Translations under genes and position numbers: made by a program | Notes under the pieces: model-generated | The model's input: only the letters and a program-made list of their open reading frames with translations | Told to the model about the DNA's origin: nothing | The model's database searches: none | Shown: positions 35,201 through 47,200 of the stretch, piece by piece | Layout: every line of letters begins with the position of its first letter | Position numbering within the stretch: the first letter of the stretch is position 1 | NCBI GenBank assembly: GCA_030062745.1 | Contig: CP099839.1 | Coordinates: 5,007,115 to 5,071,114 of the forward strand | Reading direction: 5' to 3' | Source: Capitulum mitella | Taxonomy: Eukaryota; Arthropoda; Thecostraca; Pollicipedomorpha; Pollicipedidae | DNA length: 64,000 nucleotides

Positions 35201-38200
35201 CCGACTTATCCCCGCTATGTCCTCGAGCTCTGGCGTTTGGCCCGGACCCGCTTTACGATTATCCACTCTGTTTACCCATATATGCGCAAAAGGACGGTTT
35301 TCTTTCGTTTGTTCGCGCTTCCCTTGCTGCTAATTGCTCCTTTTATTGTTGGTTTTCTTCTGTTGCTTCTCATGACAAATAATCTTTACGATGGTTTACG
35401 ATGGCAACTTTTGGAGGTGATATGGAGTCAGCAATGCCACCATCAGGTTCAGGTTTGTACAAGCACATTGATCACGTGGAACATGGGGCCGTGACCGTAG
35501 GCAGAGGGTTGCAGGTAGCCCATTCTCGGCAGTCAGGTTATACATCTCACAGATTTTTTTTTGCAGTTTCACGGTATCTTATATTACTCACGTCTTGAAT
35601 CAAATGGCAGTATCTGTTGAGACCCACAATGTGTGTGCTCTGACGGACGGATATATTGCGCCTGTGCGGTGATCGTCCAGTCTGGCCTGACACCCCACAC
35701 TCGCGGGACAACATTTGCGAGGTAGGTCGAACCTGTCCCTGGTTAGCCCCTGGCCTGGTATCAGGGCCAGACAAACAATCCGGTGCCGCCAGGACGGGAC
35801 TGGTCATCGCCGGCTATATTCTGCTGTTGGAGGCGAGTTTTGGATTTCGCTGTTGCATGTCACGTCGGTATAATTTCATTCGTTTCGTTACGATTTGCTC
35901 GTCGAAACTGCTAGCCTTTGGGGTTTTGTCCAGCTAGGCAAAAAAGAAATAATAATAATAATAATAATCGCTGCCTCCACAAATGGCTTTACCTCGTTTC
36001 TCTTGACTCATATTTGCTCTTCAAGCCGCTTGAAAGTAGACATGACTTTCAAAGCACGGCAATGTACGCCGTCGTCGATACCTTGCAAGACAAATGGTGG
36101 ACGAAGAAGCAACCCTCCGTTTGTTTGTCTTCTGCCGTCGGTGTTCATGAACGTAAGCCATGTAGGTCTGCGTGGGTACGCAAGCTTTTTGACTGATTGG
36201 TTTGACGCACGCAAATTCAGACTGACGTATACTATGAATGGCCACCACATTTCGGAAACGGTTATGGAGTTCAAAAATTGGGCCATGGAGCGTACTGAAA
36301 TCGAAATCCCCGCGACACTGAAAACCTTTGAGGATCGGTAAAAAACAACGGTAACAAACAGATGTTGAGGAATGTCGTAGCGATGTCAGGTCTCTACAAT
36401 TTCGTTCCCATGTATACATGAAAGTGAAACATGTGACGTCTGACGTGGTACATTGTCAGCGATTCCTACTGAGTTTCCGTTAACATTTTGGAGCAAGGCG
36501 GATCGAGACCCTGTGCTGGGGGGAGGGGAATCTTAATCGATGTAATCTAACCTACCCTCAAATGTTGGTTTCTCCCCGAATTTCGGCAACTTGGTTTCTC
36601 GAGTTCCAAAAATTACCTTTGGTTTGATTTCCCAGCGGAAGGGGACCATGGTTCCGATGGTCGCCTTCCGCTGATTCCGCCAGTGTTTTGAAGTCTCTTT
36701 TTAGTCTTGTTTGTCTTGTTGTCTTGTTTGAGTTATGGCCTTTGTGGCATGAATAAGCATTCTATTGAAAAGGGACGTACTTACAGTAACATCATGCTCC
36801 GAGATAAGTGGAATCTTGGCAGCTTGAACACCAGACGTACAAATGGGACATTGTGAGGAAAACGTGCAATTGTGGAAATTACTGCAATTTTATTTCTAAA
36901 TCCGCGTTGGGGATGTGCTACACGCGCGGGAACTGATGCGATTACAAAGTCCACAGCTTATCCGTGACCGTCATTGTAATCATCTATCACGCATCATTGC
37001 ATTATCATGCTGTTGATACGCTTCCTATGCTAACGTTTTATAGACAGATCTGGTAGGCAGGCCCGATAAGCTTTAAAATACGGCTACAATGAATTAGAAG
37101 GTTCATGTAAATACGTTTAATGCATCAGCGTAGGCTGGAAGAGTATGTGAGAGGTGAGTACAACATAATCCAAAAATTGAGGCAATTTCTGTATGCTGAT
37201 TCCAGGTTTGGTCTAGACTACCAGTTGTAAAACTGTCATTTATGATCTGTGTCAAATGCTCCTATTTAACATTTGACGCGTTCCGTGAATCCTTAATTAA
37301 AAAAAATATCGTATTCCTCTCATCTGGAATTTGGAGGTCGCACAGATACCGGGATATGCATCATTAACTTGTTGATATATTACGTTACTACCGTGAGCAG
37401 CCTGCCTTTGGCCGACTATGTCCTCACGCTTCGCACTCTGACGTGTAGCCTGAACCCCTTGACGGAATGTTCATTCGTGTCATTCATATAAGCGCAATGG
37501 TCCAGTTTTCTTCCGTTTGTTTGCGCTTGCTTTATAGGTCCCTCGTTGCTAATTGCTCCTTTTATTGTTCGTTTTGTTTTGATTCTTCCCATGGCAAACC
37601 ACTTTTACGATGTGAATTTTTACAGGTGATATGGAGTCAGCAATGGAAACATCAGGTTCAGGTAAGTACATGCGTTGACCACTTTAGCATTTCACCACCA
37701 CTTAACGCAAATGGGTGGCCACAGGGACGTCAGTTTCTGTAAATGATTGGGTAGGGCGAGCTGTCGGCCCGACAACCTGACCTTCCCCCAAATGTGAGTT
37801 TCTGAACGTATTTAGCCCACTTTATTTTGATCAGTGGAAGTTGAGTTTTTTGTTATTATTTAATTAAAAAATGTGTATATCCCATGTATATATACGTATA
37901 TATGTATATATATAGAAGAAAGAAAGATATATGGATACATCACTTTATACCTTATTCGATACTTCCTGCCTATCTTTCACCTACTGCGGCCGTTTCTTTC
38001 GTTATTTGTGCCCAATTCCCTTGAAAACTGGCAGAAAGTATTGGAGGAGACCAAACCAACACTGGAGGGGCCCAAATCAACATTGGGGGGACCAGGGTCC
38101 CCTCGAAAGAACACGAATCGACACCCCTGGGTGGCCGGACCGTAAGAATAGGTTTGGAGATGGTTCGCTCTCAGCAGATTAGGTTAGAAGTTGGCAAATT

Positions 38201-41200
38201 TTGTCTGCAGTTTCAGGACGTCTTATATCACGCTTTAAATGAAAGAATCTGTTCAGACCCACAATGTGTGTGTTCTCACGGTCGGATATATTCCACCTGT
38301 GTAGTGATCGTCCAGTCTCGCCTCACATCCAACATTCGCGAGAGAACGTTTGCGAAGTAGATCAAACGAACCCCTGGTTAACCCATGGCCTGGTATAAGG
38401 GACGACAGACAGCCAATCCGGCGCCGCCAGAACGGGGCTTGTCACCGCCAGGTGCACATGTACTAGCCAGCTGACCGGCCGCTCAGCGCCTGAGGCGCCA
38501 GACCGTCCGGCTAGAGCACGCCACCCTGGCTTCAGTACGCGGCCGGCCGGTAGGCGGCGCGCCAGTCGGGCTCACGCACATCTCACCCAACACGGACTCG
38601 CCTGAGCAGAACACCGCGCCTTTTGGGCTTGTTGGTTTTGATTCTGATTGGCAACCATGCTGGCCGACACCATCTTTGCACCACCGAGAAAAGCTTTCAG
38701 ACTTTCATATCTTCCTTCCACTAGTCATTTGCTTCCTCCATCGTCTGACAGTTGCTGCGTTATTGTCATAGACGGTCGGCAGCTGGGACATGAATTAACC
38801 TGATTACTCGAGAGGATGCCGTCCGCACAACGCATAACAGCAACATTTGGTCTATTAGAGGTGACCAGCTGTTGCTGGTGCAATACTCTAAAAGTCCTTT
38901 TGCCGATTTTGCTCCTGGAGATCACGTCGATCACATTTCACTCGTGATGTCGTGATTTGCTCGATGACGCTACTAGCCTTCGGCATCCTTGTTCCGGCTA
39001 GTTAAAACACTTTACTGGCTGCACGAATGGCGCTGTCTTGTATCGCTGGACTCACGTTTACTCTTCGAGCCACCTGGAGATCGCAGATCGTTGTCGATGG
39101 TCTGCGAACCCAAAAGTGGGCAGGCGAGTAATCCTCTGTCTGCTTGTCTTCTGCTATCGGTGCTGATGAACGTAAACCGTGTACGTCTGCGTGGGTACAC
39201 AGGTCCCTTGGCTACCTGGTTTGACGCGTGCAAATTTGGTTTGATGAGTACCAAACGCTGTCACGAAATTTTGGAAACGGTTATGCAGTTCGAAATGTGG
39301 GCCATGGAGTATACTGAAATGGAAATTCCCCCGGGAAACCGAAAACCTTTGGGATCGGTAAAAAACAACGGCAAGAAACAGAAGGTCAGTAATGTGGTAC
39401 CCCGATGCCAGAGCTCCTTCCGTTTGTTTGCGCTTGCTTTATAGGTCCCTCGTTGCTAATTGCTCCTTTTATTGTTCGTTTTGTTTTGATTCTTCCCATG
39501 GCAAACCACTTTTACGATGTGAATTTTTACAGGTGATATGGAGTCAGCAATGGAAACATCAGGTTCAGGTAAGTACATGCGTTGACCACTTTAGCATTTC
39601 ACCACCACTTAACGCAAATGGGTGGCCACAGGGACGTCAATTTCTGTAAATGATTGGGTAGGGCGAGCTGTCGGCCCGACAACCTGATCTTCCCCCAAAT
39701 GTGAGTTTCTGTACGTATTTGGCCCACTTTATTTTGATCAGTGGAAGTTGAGTTATTGTTATTAAAAGACAGACAGCCAATCCGGCGCCGCCAGAACGGG
39801 GCTAGTCACCACCAGGTGCACGTGTACTAGCCAGCTGACCGGGCGCTCAGCGCCTGAGGCGCCAGACCGTCCGGCTAGAGCACGCCACCCTGGCTTCAGT
39901 ACGCGGCCGGCCGGTAGGCGGCGCGGCAGTCGGGCTCACACACATCTCACCCAACACGGACTCGCCTGAGCAGAACACCACGCCTTTTGGGCCTGTTGGT
40001 TTTGATTCTGATTGGCAACCATGCTGGTCGACACCATCTTTGCACCACCGAGAAAAGCTTTCAGACTTTCATATCTTCCTTCCACTAGTCATTTGCTTCC
40101 TCCATCGTCTGGCAGTTGCTGCATTATTGTCATAGACGGTCGGCACCTGGGACATGAATTAACCTGATTACTCGAGAGGATGCCGTCCGCACAACGGATA
40201 ACAGCAACATTTGGTCCATTAGAGGTGACCAACTATTGCTGGTGCGATACTCTAAAGTCACTCATCACTTTTGCCGATTTTGCTCCTGGGGAACACCTCC
40301 ATCACTTTTCTTTCTTGATTTTTTTTTTTTTTCGTTAAAAACACCCCCCCCCCCCCCTTTTTTTCCCGGTGAGTAAAAAAAAACACCCGGTGTGAAGAAG
40401 GAGGGTTTTTTTTTTTTTTTATATTCTTTACTCTTCGAGCCACCTGGAGATCGCAGATCGTTGTCGATGATCTGTGTACCCAAAAGTGGGCAGGCGAGTA
40501 ATCCTCTGACTTCTTGTCTTCTGCTGTCGGTGCTGATGAACGTAAACTGTGTACGTCTGCGTGGGTACGCAGGCCTCTTTGCTACCTGGTTTGACGAGTG
40601 CAAATTTAGTTCGATGTGTAACAAACGCTGTCACCAGATTTCGGAAACGTTTATGCAGTTCGAAATGTGGGCCATGGAGTATACTGAAATGGAAATTCCC
40701 CTGGGAAACCGAAAACCTTTGGGGATCGGTAAAAAACATCGGTAACAAACAGAAGGTCAGGAATGTGGTACCCCGATGCCAGAGCTCTACAATTTCGCGC
40801 CCGAGTAGACATGAAAGTGAATCATGTGACGCCTCATGGGGTACATTGTGAGCGATTTCTATTGCGTTTCTGTAGACATTTTCAAGCAAGCGTATACCAG
40901 ACCATCTGCTGAGAGGGTGAGAGGGAATCTCCATCTGTGTGGCCTAACCTATCCCGAAATGTCGGTTTCTCCCGGAATTTCGGCCACTTGGTTCCTCCAG
41001 TTTCGAAAATTAACCTTTACCCTCTTTCCCATTGGAAGGAAGACGATGGCTCCGATGGTACCCTTCCACTGAATCCGCCAGTGTTTTCAAGTCACCTTTT
41101 GGTGTTGCTGTTATTACCGGAATTATGGTTTTTGTGGCACGAATAAATATTCTGCTAAATAGCGCCATGCTAACGGTAACATCATGTTGCAATATGCACA

Positions 41201-44200
41201 AACATTGGTTGCTTGAATACCGGACGTGAAAATGGAACATTGTGAGGAAAATGTACTGTTGTGGAAATCACTGCAACTTTATTTCCAAAGTACGCCTTGA
41301 AAATGTGCTACATGTGCGAGAACCGAAGTGATAAGAAAGTCCACATCTCATCCGTGACCGTCGTAATCACCTGTCACGTTGCACTACATTGTCATGCTGT
41401 TGATGTGTTGCCTATGCCATTTTTTACAATAGATCTGGTAGGCAGGCGCGGCATGCTTTAAAACTCGTCGACAGTGAATTAGAAGGTTCAGGTAATTACG
41501 TCAAGTGCACCAACATAGGGTACGCGATGAAATGTGCGTAAGACATAAGTACAACACAGACCAAAATTAAAGCAATCTCTGGACGTTGATCGCAGGTTTG
41601 GTGCAAACTTCTAGTTGTAAAATTGCCATTTATGATCTCTGTGAAATGTTCCTATACATTGTTTTACGCGTTCAGTGAATCTTTCAAATCAGTATTTTAC
41701 CCGAGTTCGGCATTTGAAGGCCGCACAGATACCGGGATATGCATGAATAACTTGCTGATACATTAGGTTACTAGCGTGAGCAGCCGGCCTTTGGTCCACT
41801 TATCCCCGCTATGTCCTCACGCTTCACACTCTGGTGTGTGGCCTCAACCCCTTGTGTGGACTGTTCATTCTCTTGCATTCATATATGCGATATAGACCGG
41901 TTTTCTTCCGTTTGTTCGCGCTTGCTTTCTCCCTCGTTGTTTGCTCTTTTTATTGTTCGTGTTGTTCTGGTGCTCTTCATGGCAAATAATTTTAACAATG
42001 GCAATTTTTACAGGTGATATGGAGTCAACAATGCCACCATCAGGTTCAGGTAAGTACATGCGTTCACCACATGGATTGATTATTGTCATTGCCGGAATCA
42101 TGGCTTTTGTGACATCAATAAACAATCTACTAAATAGCGCCATGCTAACAGTAACATTATCCTTCGACATAGAGGAACATTTTCAGCTTGATCATCGGTC
42201 CCGCAAATGCCACATTGTGAGAGAAACGTGGCATTATGGAAAACACTGCGATTTTATTCCCAAGGCACGCTTTGGACATGTGCTGCATGTGCGAGAACTG
42301 AAGCGATTAGAAAGCACTCATCTTATCCGTGACCGTCGTTGTAATCATCTGTCACGCTGCATTGCGTTACCATGTTGTTGAAACGCTTTCTATGCCATTT
42401 TTACAGACAGATCCGGTAGGCAGGCTCGACATGCTTTCGAACACGGCTCCGATGAATCAGAAGGCTCAGGTAAATACTCTTAGTGCATCAGCATAGGCTC
42501 CGCAACAAAGTGTACGTGAGATGTAACTACGACGCAATCCAAAAATTGAGGCAATTTCTGTACGTTGATTGCAGGTTTGATCTAGACTCCTAGTTGTAAA
42601 CTTGCCATTTATGATCTGTATCAAATGCTCCTATTCAACATTTGACGCGTTCAGTGGATCTTTCAAATCTATGCTGTTTTTCAGTTTAGCATCTGAAGGT
42701 CACACAGGTACCGGGGTGTGAATCAGTAACGTGCTGACACATTAGGTTACTTTAGCATTCTAGAGCACTAAATAGGCCCTTTGCCGACTTATCCTCGCTA
42801 TGTCCTTACGCTTTCGCGCTCTGGCGTTTGGCCCGAACCCGCTTTACGGATTATCCCCTCTGTTCACTCATATATGGGAAATGGGACGGTTTTTTTTTGT
42901 TTGTTCGCGCTTCCCTCGTTGCTAATTGCTCCTTTTATTGTTTGTTTTGTTCTGGTATCTCTCATGGCAAATAATGTTTACGATGGTAATTTTTACAGGT
43001 GGTATGGAGTCAACAATGCCACCATCAGGTTCAGGTATGTACATGCATTGACTACGTGGAACATGGGACCACTATCGTAGGCAGAGGGTTGCAGGTAGCC
43101 CATTCTCAGCAGGACTGGGGTTATACAGTTCACAGATTTTCTTTGCATTCTCACGGTATCTGATATCACGCACGTCATGCATCAGATAACAATATCTGTT
43201 GAGGTGTGCTCTGACGGACGGATATATTGCGCCTGTGCGGTGATCGTCCAGTGTGGCCTCACACCAAACAATCCCGAGATAACGTTTGGAGGTAGGTCGA
43301 ACCTATCCCTGGTTAGCCCCTGGCCTGGTGTCAGGGCCAGACAGCCAGTCCGGTGCCGCCAGGACGGAACTGGTCACCGCCAGGTGTATTTCGCTATTGA
43401 AGACGAGTTTTGGATTTTGCTATTGGAGGTCACGTCGGCCAAATTTCATTCGTTCTGTTGCGATTTGCTCGTCGAAACTGCTGGCCTTTGGGCTCCTTGT
43501 CCAGCTAGGCGAAACACTTTGTTACCTGTGCGAATGGCGTTATTTCGTTTGTCTTGACTGATATTTACCCTTCAAGGCACTTGAAAGTAGAAATGACTTT
43601 CAAAGCACGGCATTGTACGCTGTTGTCGATAGCTTGCAAAGCCAACAGTGGACGGTGAAGTATCCCTCCGCTTGTTTGTCTTTTGCCGTCGGTGCTCACG
43701 AACGTAAACCGTAGAGGTCTGTGTGTACGCAGGTGTTTTGGCTAATTGGTTTGACGCATAAAAATTTAGACTAACGTGTACTAAGAATGGCCACCACATT
43801 TCGGAAACAGTTATACAGTTCAAAAAGAGGGCCATGGAGCGTCCTAATATCAGAATCCTCCCCGCGACACCAAAAGCTTTTGGGATTCGGAAAAAAAAGA
43901 GAGTTAAAAATGTGGTCGCGATGCTGGGGCTCTGACGTTTCGCACCCGAGTGTACATGAAAGCGACCCATGTGACGCTTGATGGGGTACATTGTGTGCAA
44001 GTCCTGTTGGTTTCCCGTAGACATTTTCAAGCAAGTGTGGATCCAGACCATGTACTGTGGGGAAGGGGAATCTTCATCGATGTAACCAAACCTGCCCCAA
44101 ATGTTGATTTCTCCGCGAATTTTGGTCACTTGGTTTCTCGAACTTGAAAAATTACCATTGGCTTAGTCTTCCAGCGGAAGGGCACCATGGCTCTTAAGTT

Positions 44201-47200
44201 CCCTTCCCCTGGATCCGCCAGTGTTTTCAAGCCAATTTTTAGTGTTCTTGTTTTGCTGGAATTATGGCCTTTGTGGCATGAACAAACATTCTACTAAACA
44301 GCTCCTTACACCAGAGATTTGACCACCACTTGACGCACAAGGGAGGTTCCATCGTAGCTCACTCTCACCAGATAAGGTTATAAAGTTGGCAGATTTTGCC
44401 TACAGTTTCAGGACACCTTGTACCACACACGATTAACACCAAATGATAGAATCTGTTGAGGTCCAAAATGCTTGTGCTCTGACGGACAGATATATTGCGC
44501 CTGTGCGGTGATCGTCTAGTCTGGCCTCACACCCAACATTCCCGAGACAACATTTGCGAGGTAGATGAAACCAATCCCTGGTTAGCTCATGGCCTGGTAT
44601 AAGGGACAGACAGCCAATCCGGCGCCGCCAGAACGGGGTAAGTCACCGCCAGGTGCACGTGTACCGGCCAGGTGACAGCCGCTCAGTGCCTGAGGCGCTA
44701 GGCCGTCCGGCCTGGCTCGGTATCCTCTGGCAATGTCGTTACTGGAAATCACGTAATAGCCGACTTATGCCACGGCCAAATTTCATTCCTGATGTAGTGA
44801 TTTTTTTTTTGAAAAAAAAAACCCTCTTTTTTTTTTTTTCAAAAAGAAACCTTTTGCCAGAGTGGCGCTACCTCTTTTTTGGTCATTTTTTTAAATGACT
44901 TTGAAAACACGGCATTGTACGCCGTCGTCGATCGTCTGCAGACCAATTAACGAGCAGTCATTTAACCCTCTGCTTGTCCGTCTTCTGTCGTCGGTGCTCA
45001 TAAACGTAAACCGTGTAGGTCTGCGTGAGTAAGCAGGCCTTTTGGCTGATTAGTTTGACTTGTGCAAATTACGTTTGACGTGTTGCAGGCGTGGTCACTG
45101 GATTTCGGAACGGGTGTGCAGTTCAAAAATGGACCGTGCACAGTAATGAAAACGAAATTTCCGCGAAGCTGAAAACCGTTAGACATCGGTGACAAAATAC
45201 TGGAGTAAACAGATGGTCAAGAATGTGGTGGCGATAGCCAGAGCTCTACAGTTTCGCGCCAGGATGCACATGAAAGTTAAATATACACCTCGTGTGGTAC
45301 ATGGTGAGGGATTCCTTTTGCAATTCTATGGACAGTTTGAAGCAAGGGTGGACCTAAACCATGACTTGAGGACGGGGTGGGGGAATCTCCATTTGTGTAA
45401 CCCAGCCTACGCCCAGATCTTGATTTCTGGTCAGGTGTGGGCCATTTTGTTTCGTCATTTTGGAAAACAGCATTTCCTAAAAAATACTCCGAAAGCAAAA
45501 AAATACACTCTTCCGTCCGAAAACGTGGACCAAAGCGAAACAAGGTGCCATGGCTCCGATGTTCTCCCCATTTCCAGTTTCCATCAGTGCCTTGGAGCCA
45601 CTGTTATTTTTTTTGCTATTTTTAACTTGGTTTTTTATTCACTGGTCTTATTGCCAAAATTACGGCTTTTGTTGCATGAATAAATATTCTTCTACGTAAA
45701 GCCATGCTATATGTAAGCTGCCAATGCACGAGTATTGGCAGCTTGAACACGATACAAGCAAATGCAGCATTGCGAGGAAAATACGTAACTGAGGAAGTCA
45801 CTACAATTTATTTTCAAGGTACGCCTAGGAGACGCTTTACCAATACGCGAAGTGAGACGATTAAAAAGACAACATGTGATCCTGACTGTCATTGTGATGA
45901 CCTTTTGTGATTTGTCACGCCGTCGATGCATTTCTTTACAATTTTGTGACATTTTTCTTACAGCTTCTTCCGCTAGGCGGGTGCGGGGAACTGTACTTCT
46001 CGTCTTCAGTAGCCCCGAAGGTTCAGGTAAATGCGTCTAGTGCATCAGCATGGGCTCCGCAACTGTGGGTACGTGAGATGTATATGTAGGATCAGAGAAA
46101 GAAACTGGCCATTGGGTGTACGAAACAACCAGATGGTGTTCTGGATAGGTTCAAATTGTTAAACGCCGAAATAGGAAAAAATATGGATTTTGATTGAGAA
46201 GAAAGCGAAGTCAGTGCGTGCGGGTAAATTGCCAAACATCGACAAAGATATCATTTGGTATTGTGGCCGCACAAAAACGTACGCGACGCGTTAGAGCAAA
46301 TGGTTATTTACCAGATGGCGTTCTGGCTGCGAAGCGAAATGACGAGATGGAATTTTTTGCGCATGCGTAGTGCTGTCACGGATTGTTGTCGACACCTTCA
46401 ATGCATCTTCGAGAGTCGTAAAAATGGCGTCGGTGAATGAACCGAGCGCTAGTGTTCAGAGAGCAGAAAAAATGCATATTGCGTTCAGTAAACTACTAGA
46501 CTAGACTAGAGGATTATACGGAGAGTCTAGACTGTGGAACAATGAGTCCTAGTTTTTCATAGGCGATAGACAGTAAAAAGAAAAAGGAAAGATGAAAGGA
46601 ATGACCTCGTTGTCATGCAGGCTGTAGAAAAGAAACGCTCGTCAATGCATTTGACGTCTTTTAAAACATAACAATATTCTCCAGAGCCGGCAGTTACCCA
46701 GACATTTTGCATCCGATCAGACCTACAAACAGCTCTCTTCTTCTCACCCTCCCTAAACTCCTGTAGATGGCCTAGAGCCGAAACTTTGCGAGTGCTCTTC
46801 TCTTTTTCCACAGTCTGCACTGCGCCAACTTCGGTTCTTTCCTTTTTTCCTCATTTCCTTACTGCATATTGTACGTGAAGAACAAGGTATTGTTTGGCCA
46901 AAAGAAAACAAACAAGAGCAGTGATGTCTTCCATTGAAGAGGCGTTCCGCGAATTGCGTCTTCCTACTTGGTCTGGCAATGTTTAGGCACAGGTAGGTAC
47001 AGTGCCTAGCTAGTACATACATATAGACAGGTTTGAAAAAAATATCACTTTTCAACTGGCGCTTTCTCATGTATGCCTGCCTGACACCTATCTAAAATGA
47101 CTAAGAAATATGGGCCAGTAAATGTGGAACAGGTGCTGCTTGTTGGACAATCCAATGCTCGTAAGAGACTGTATTTAGAGCCTGTTTGCCAGCAAGAAAG

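Larger units (their letters stand above)
37510..40790. repeat. Very recent about 1.9-kb duplication inside the array
   Basis: 37510-39412 recurs at 39417-40790. The first 345 bases differ at only about five positions. The second copy lacks an about 550-bp stretch (37857-38405, with ATAT microsatellite and unrelated sequence) and has a low-complexity patch at about 40300-40435. The junction falls at 39412-39417 within GCCAGAGCTC. Confidence 0.75.
26809..45963 (+). repeat. Tandem array of about 2.2-2.3 kb exon-bearing modules
   Basis: Counting from each B/C acceptor, modules start at 26809, 29091, 32191, 34835, 37044, (39418 partial), 41429 (truncated, 0.98 kb) and 42407. Each full module has a B/C exon, an A exon 580-620 bases later, then about 1.7 kb of shared intron with recurrent landmarks. 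One landmark is GGACGGATATATTGCGCCTG, near 27665 (variant), 33430, 35645, 43215 and 44480. Another is CAAAGCACGCTTTG, near 28950, 32045 and 34687. The module starting at 29091 is longer because it holds a 748-base transposon fragment; without it, its length is about 2.35 kb. The array lies within introns and exons of one gene, so it extends the protein as it grows. Confidence 0.8.

Noticed and set aside
46427..46507. Short frame beginning MASVNEPSASVQ after a GCGCATGCG promoter-like word
   Set aside because: Only 26 codons and not preserved in the other duplicate (10785-10830).
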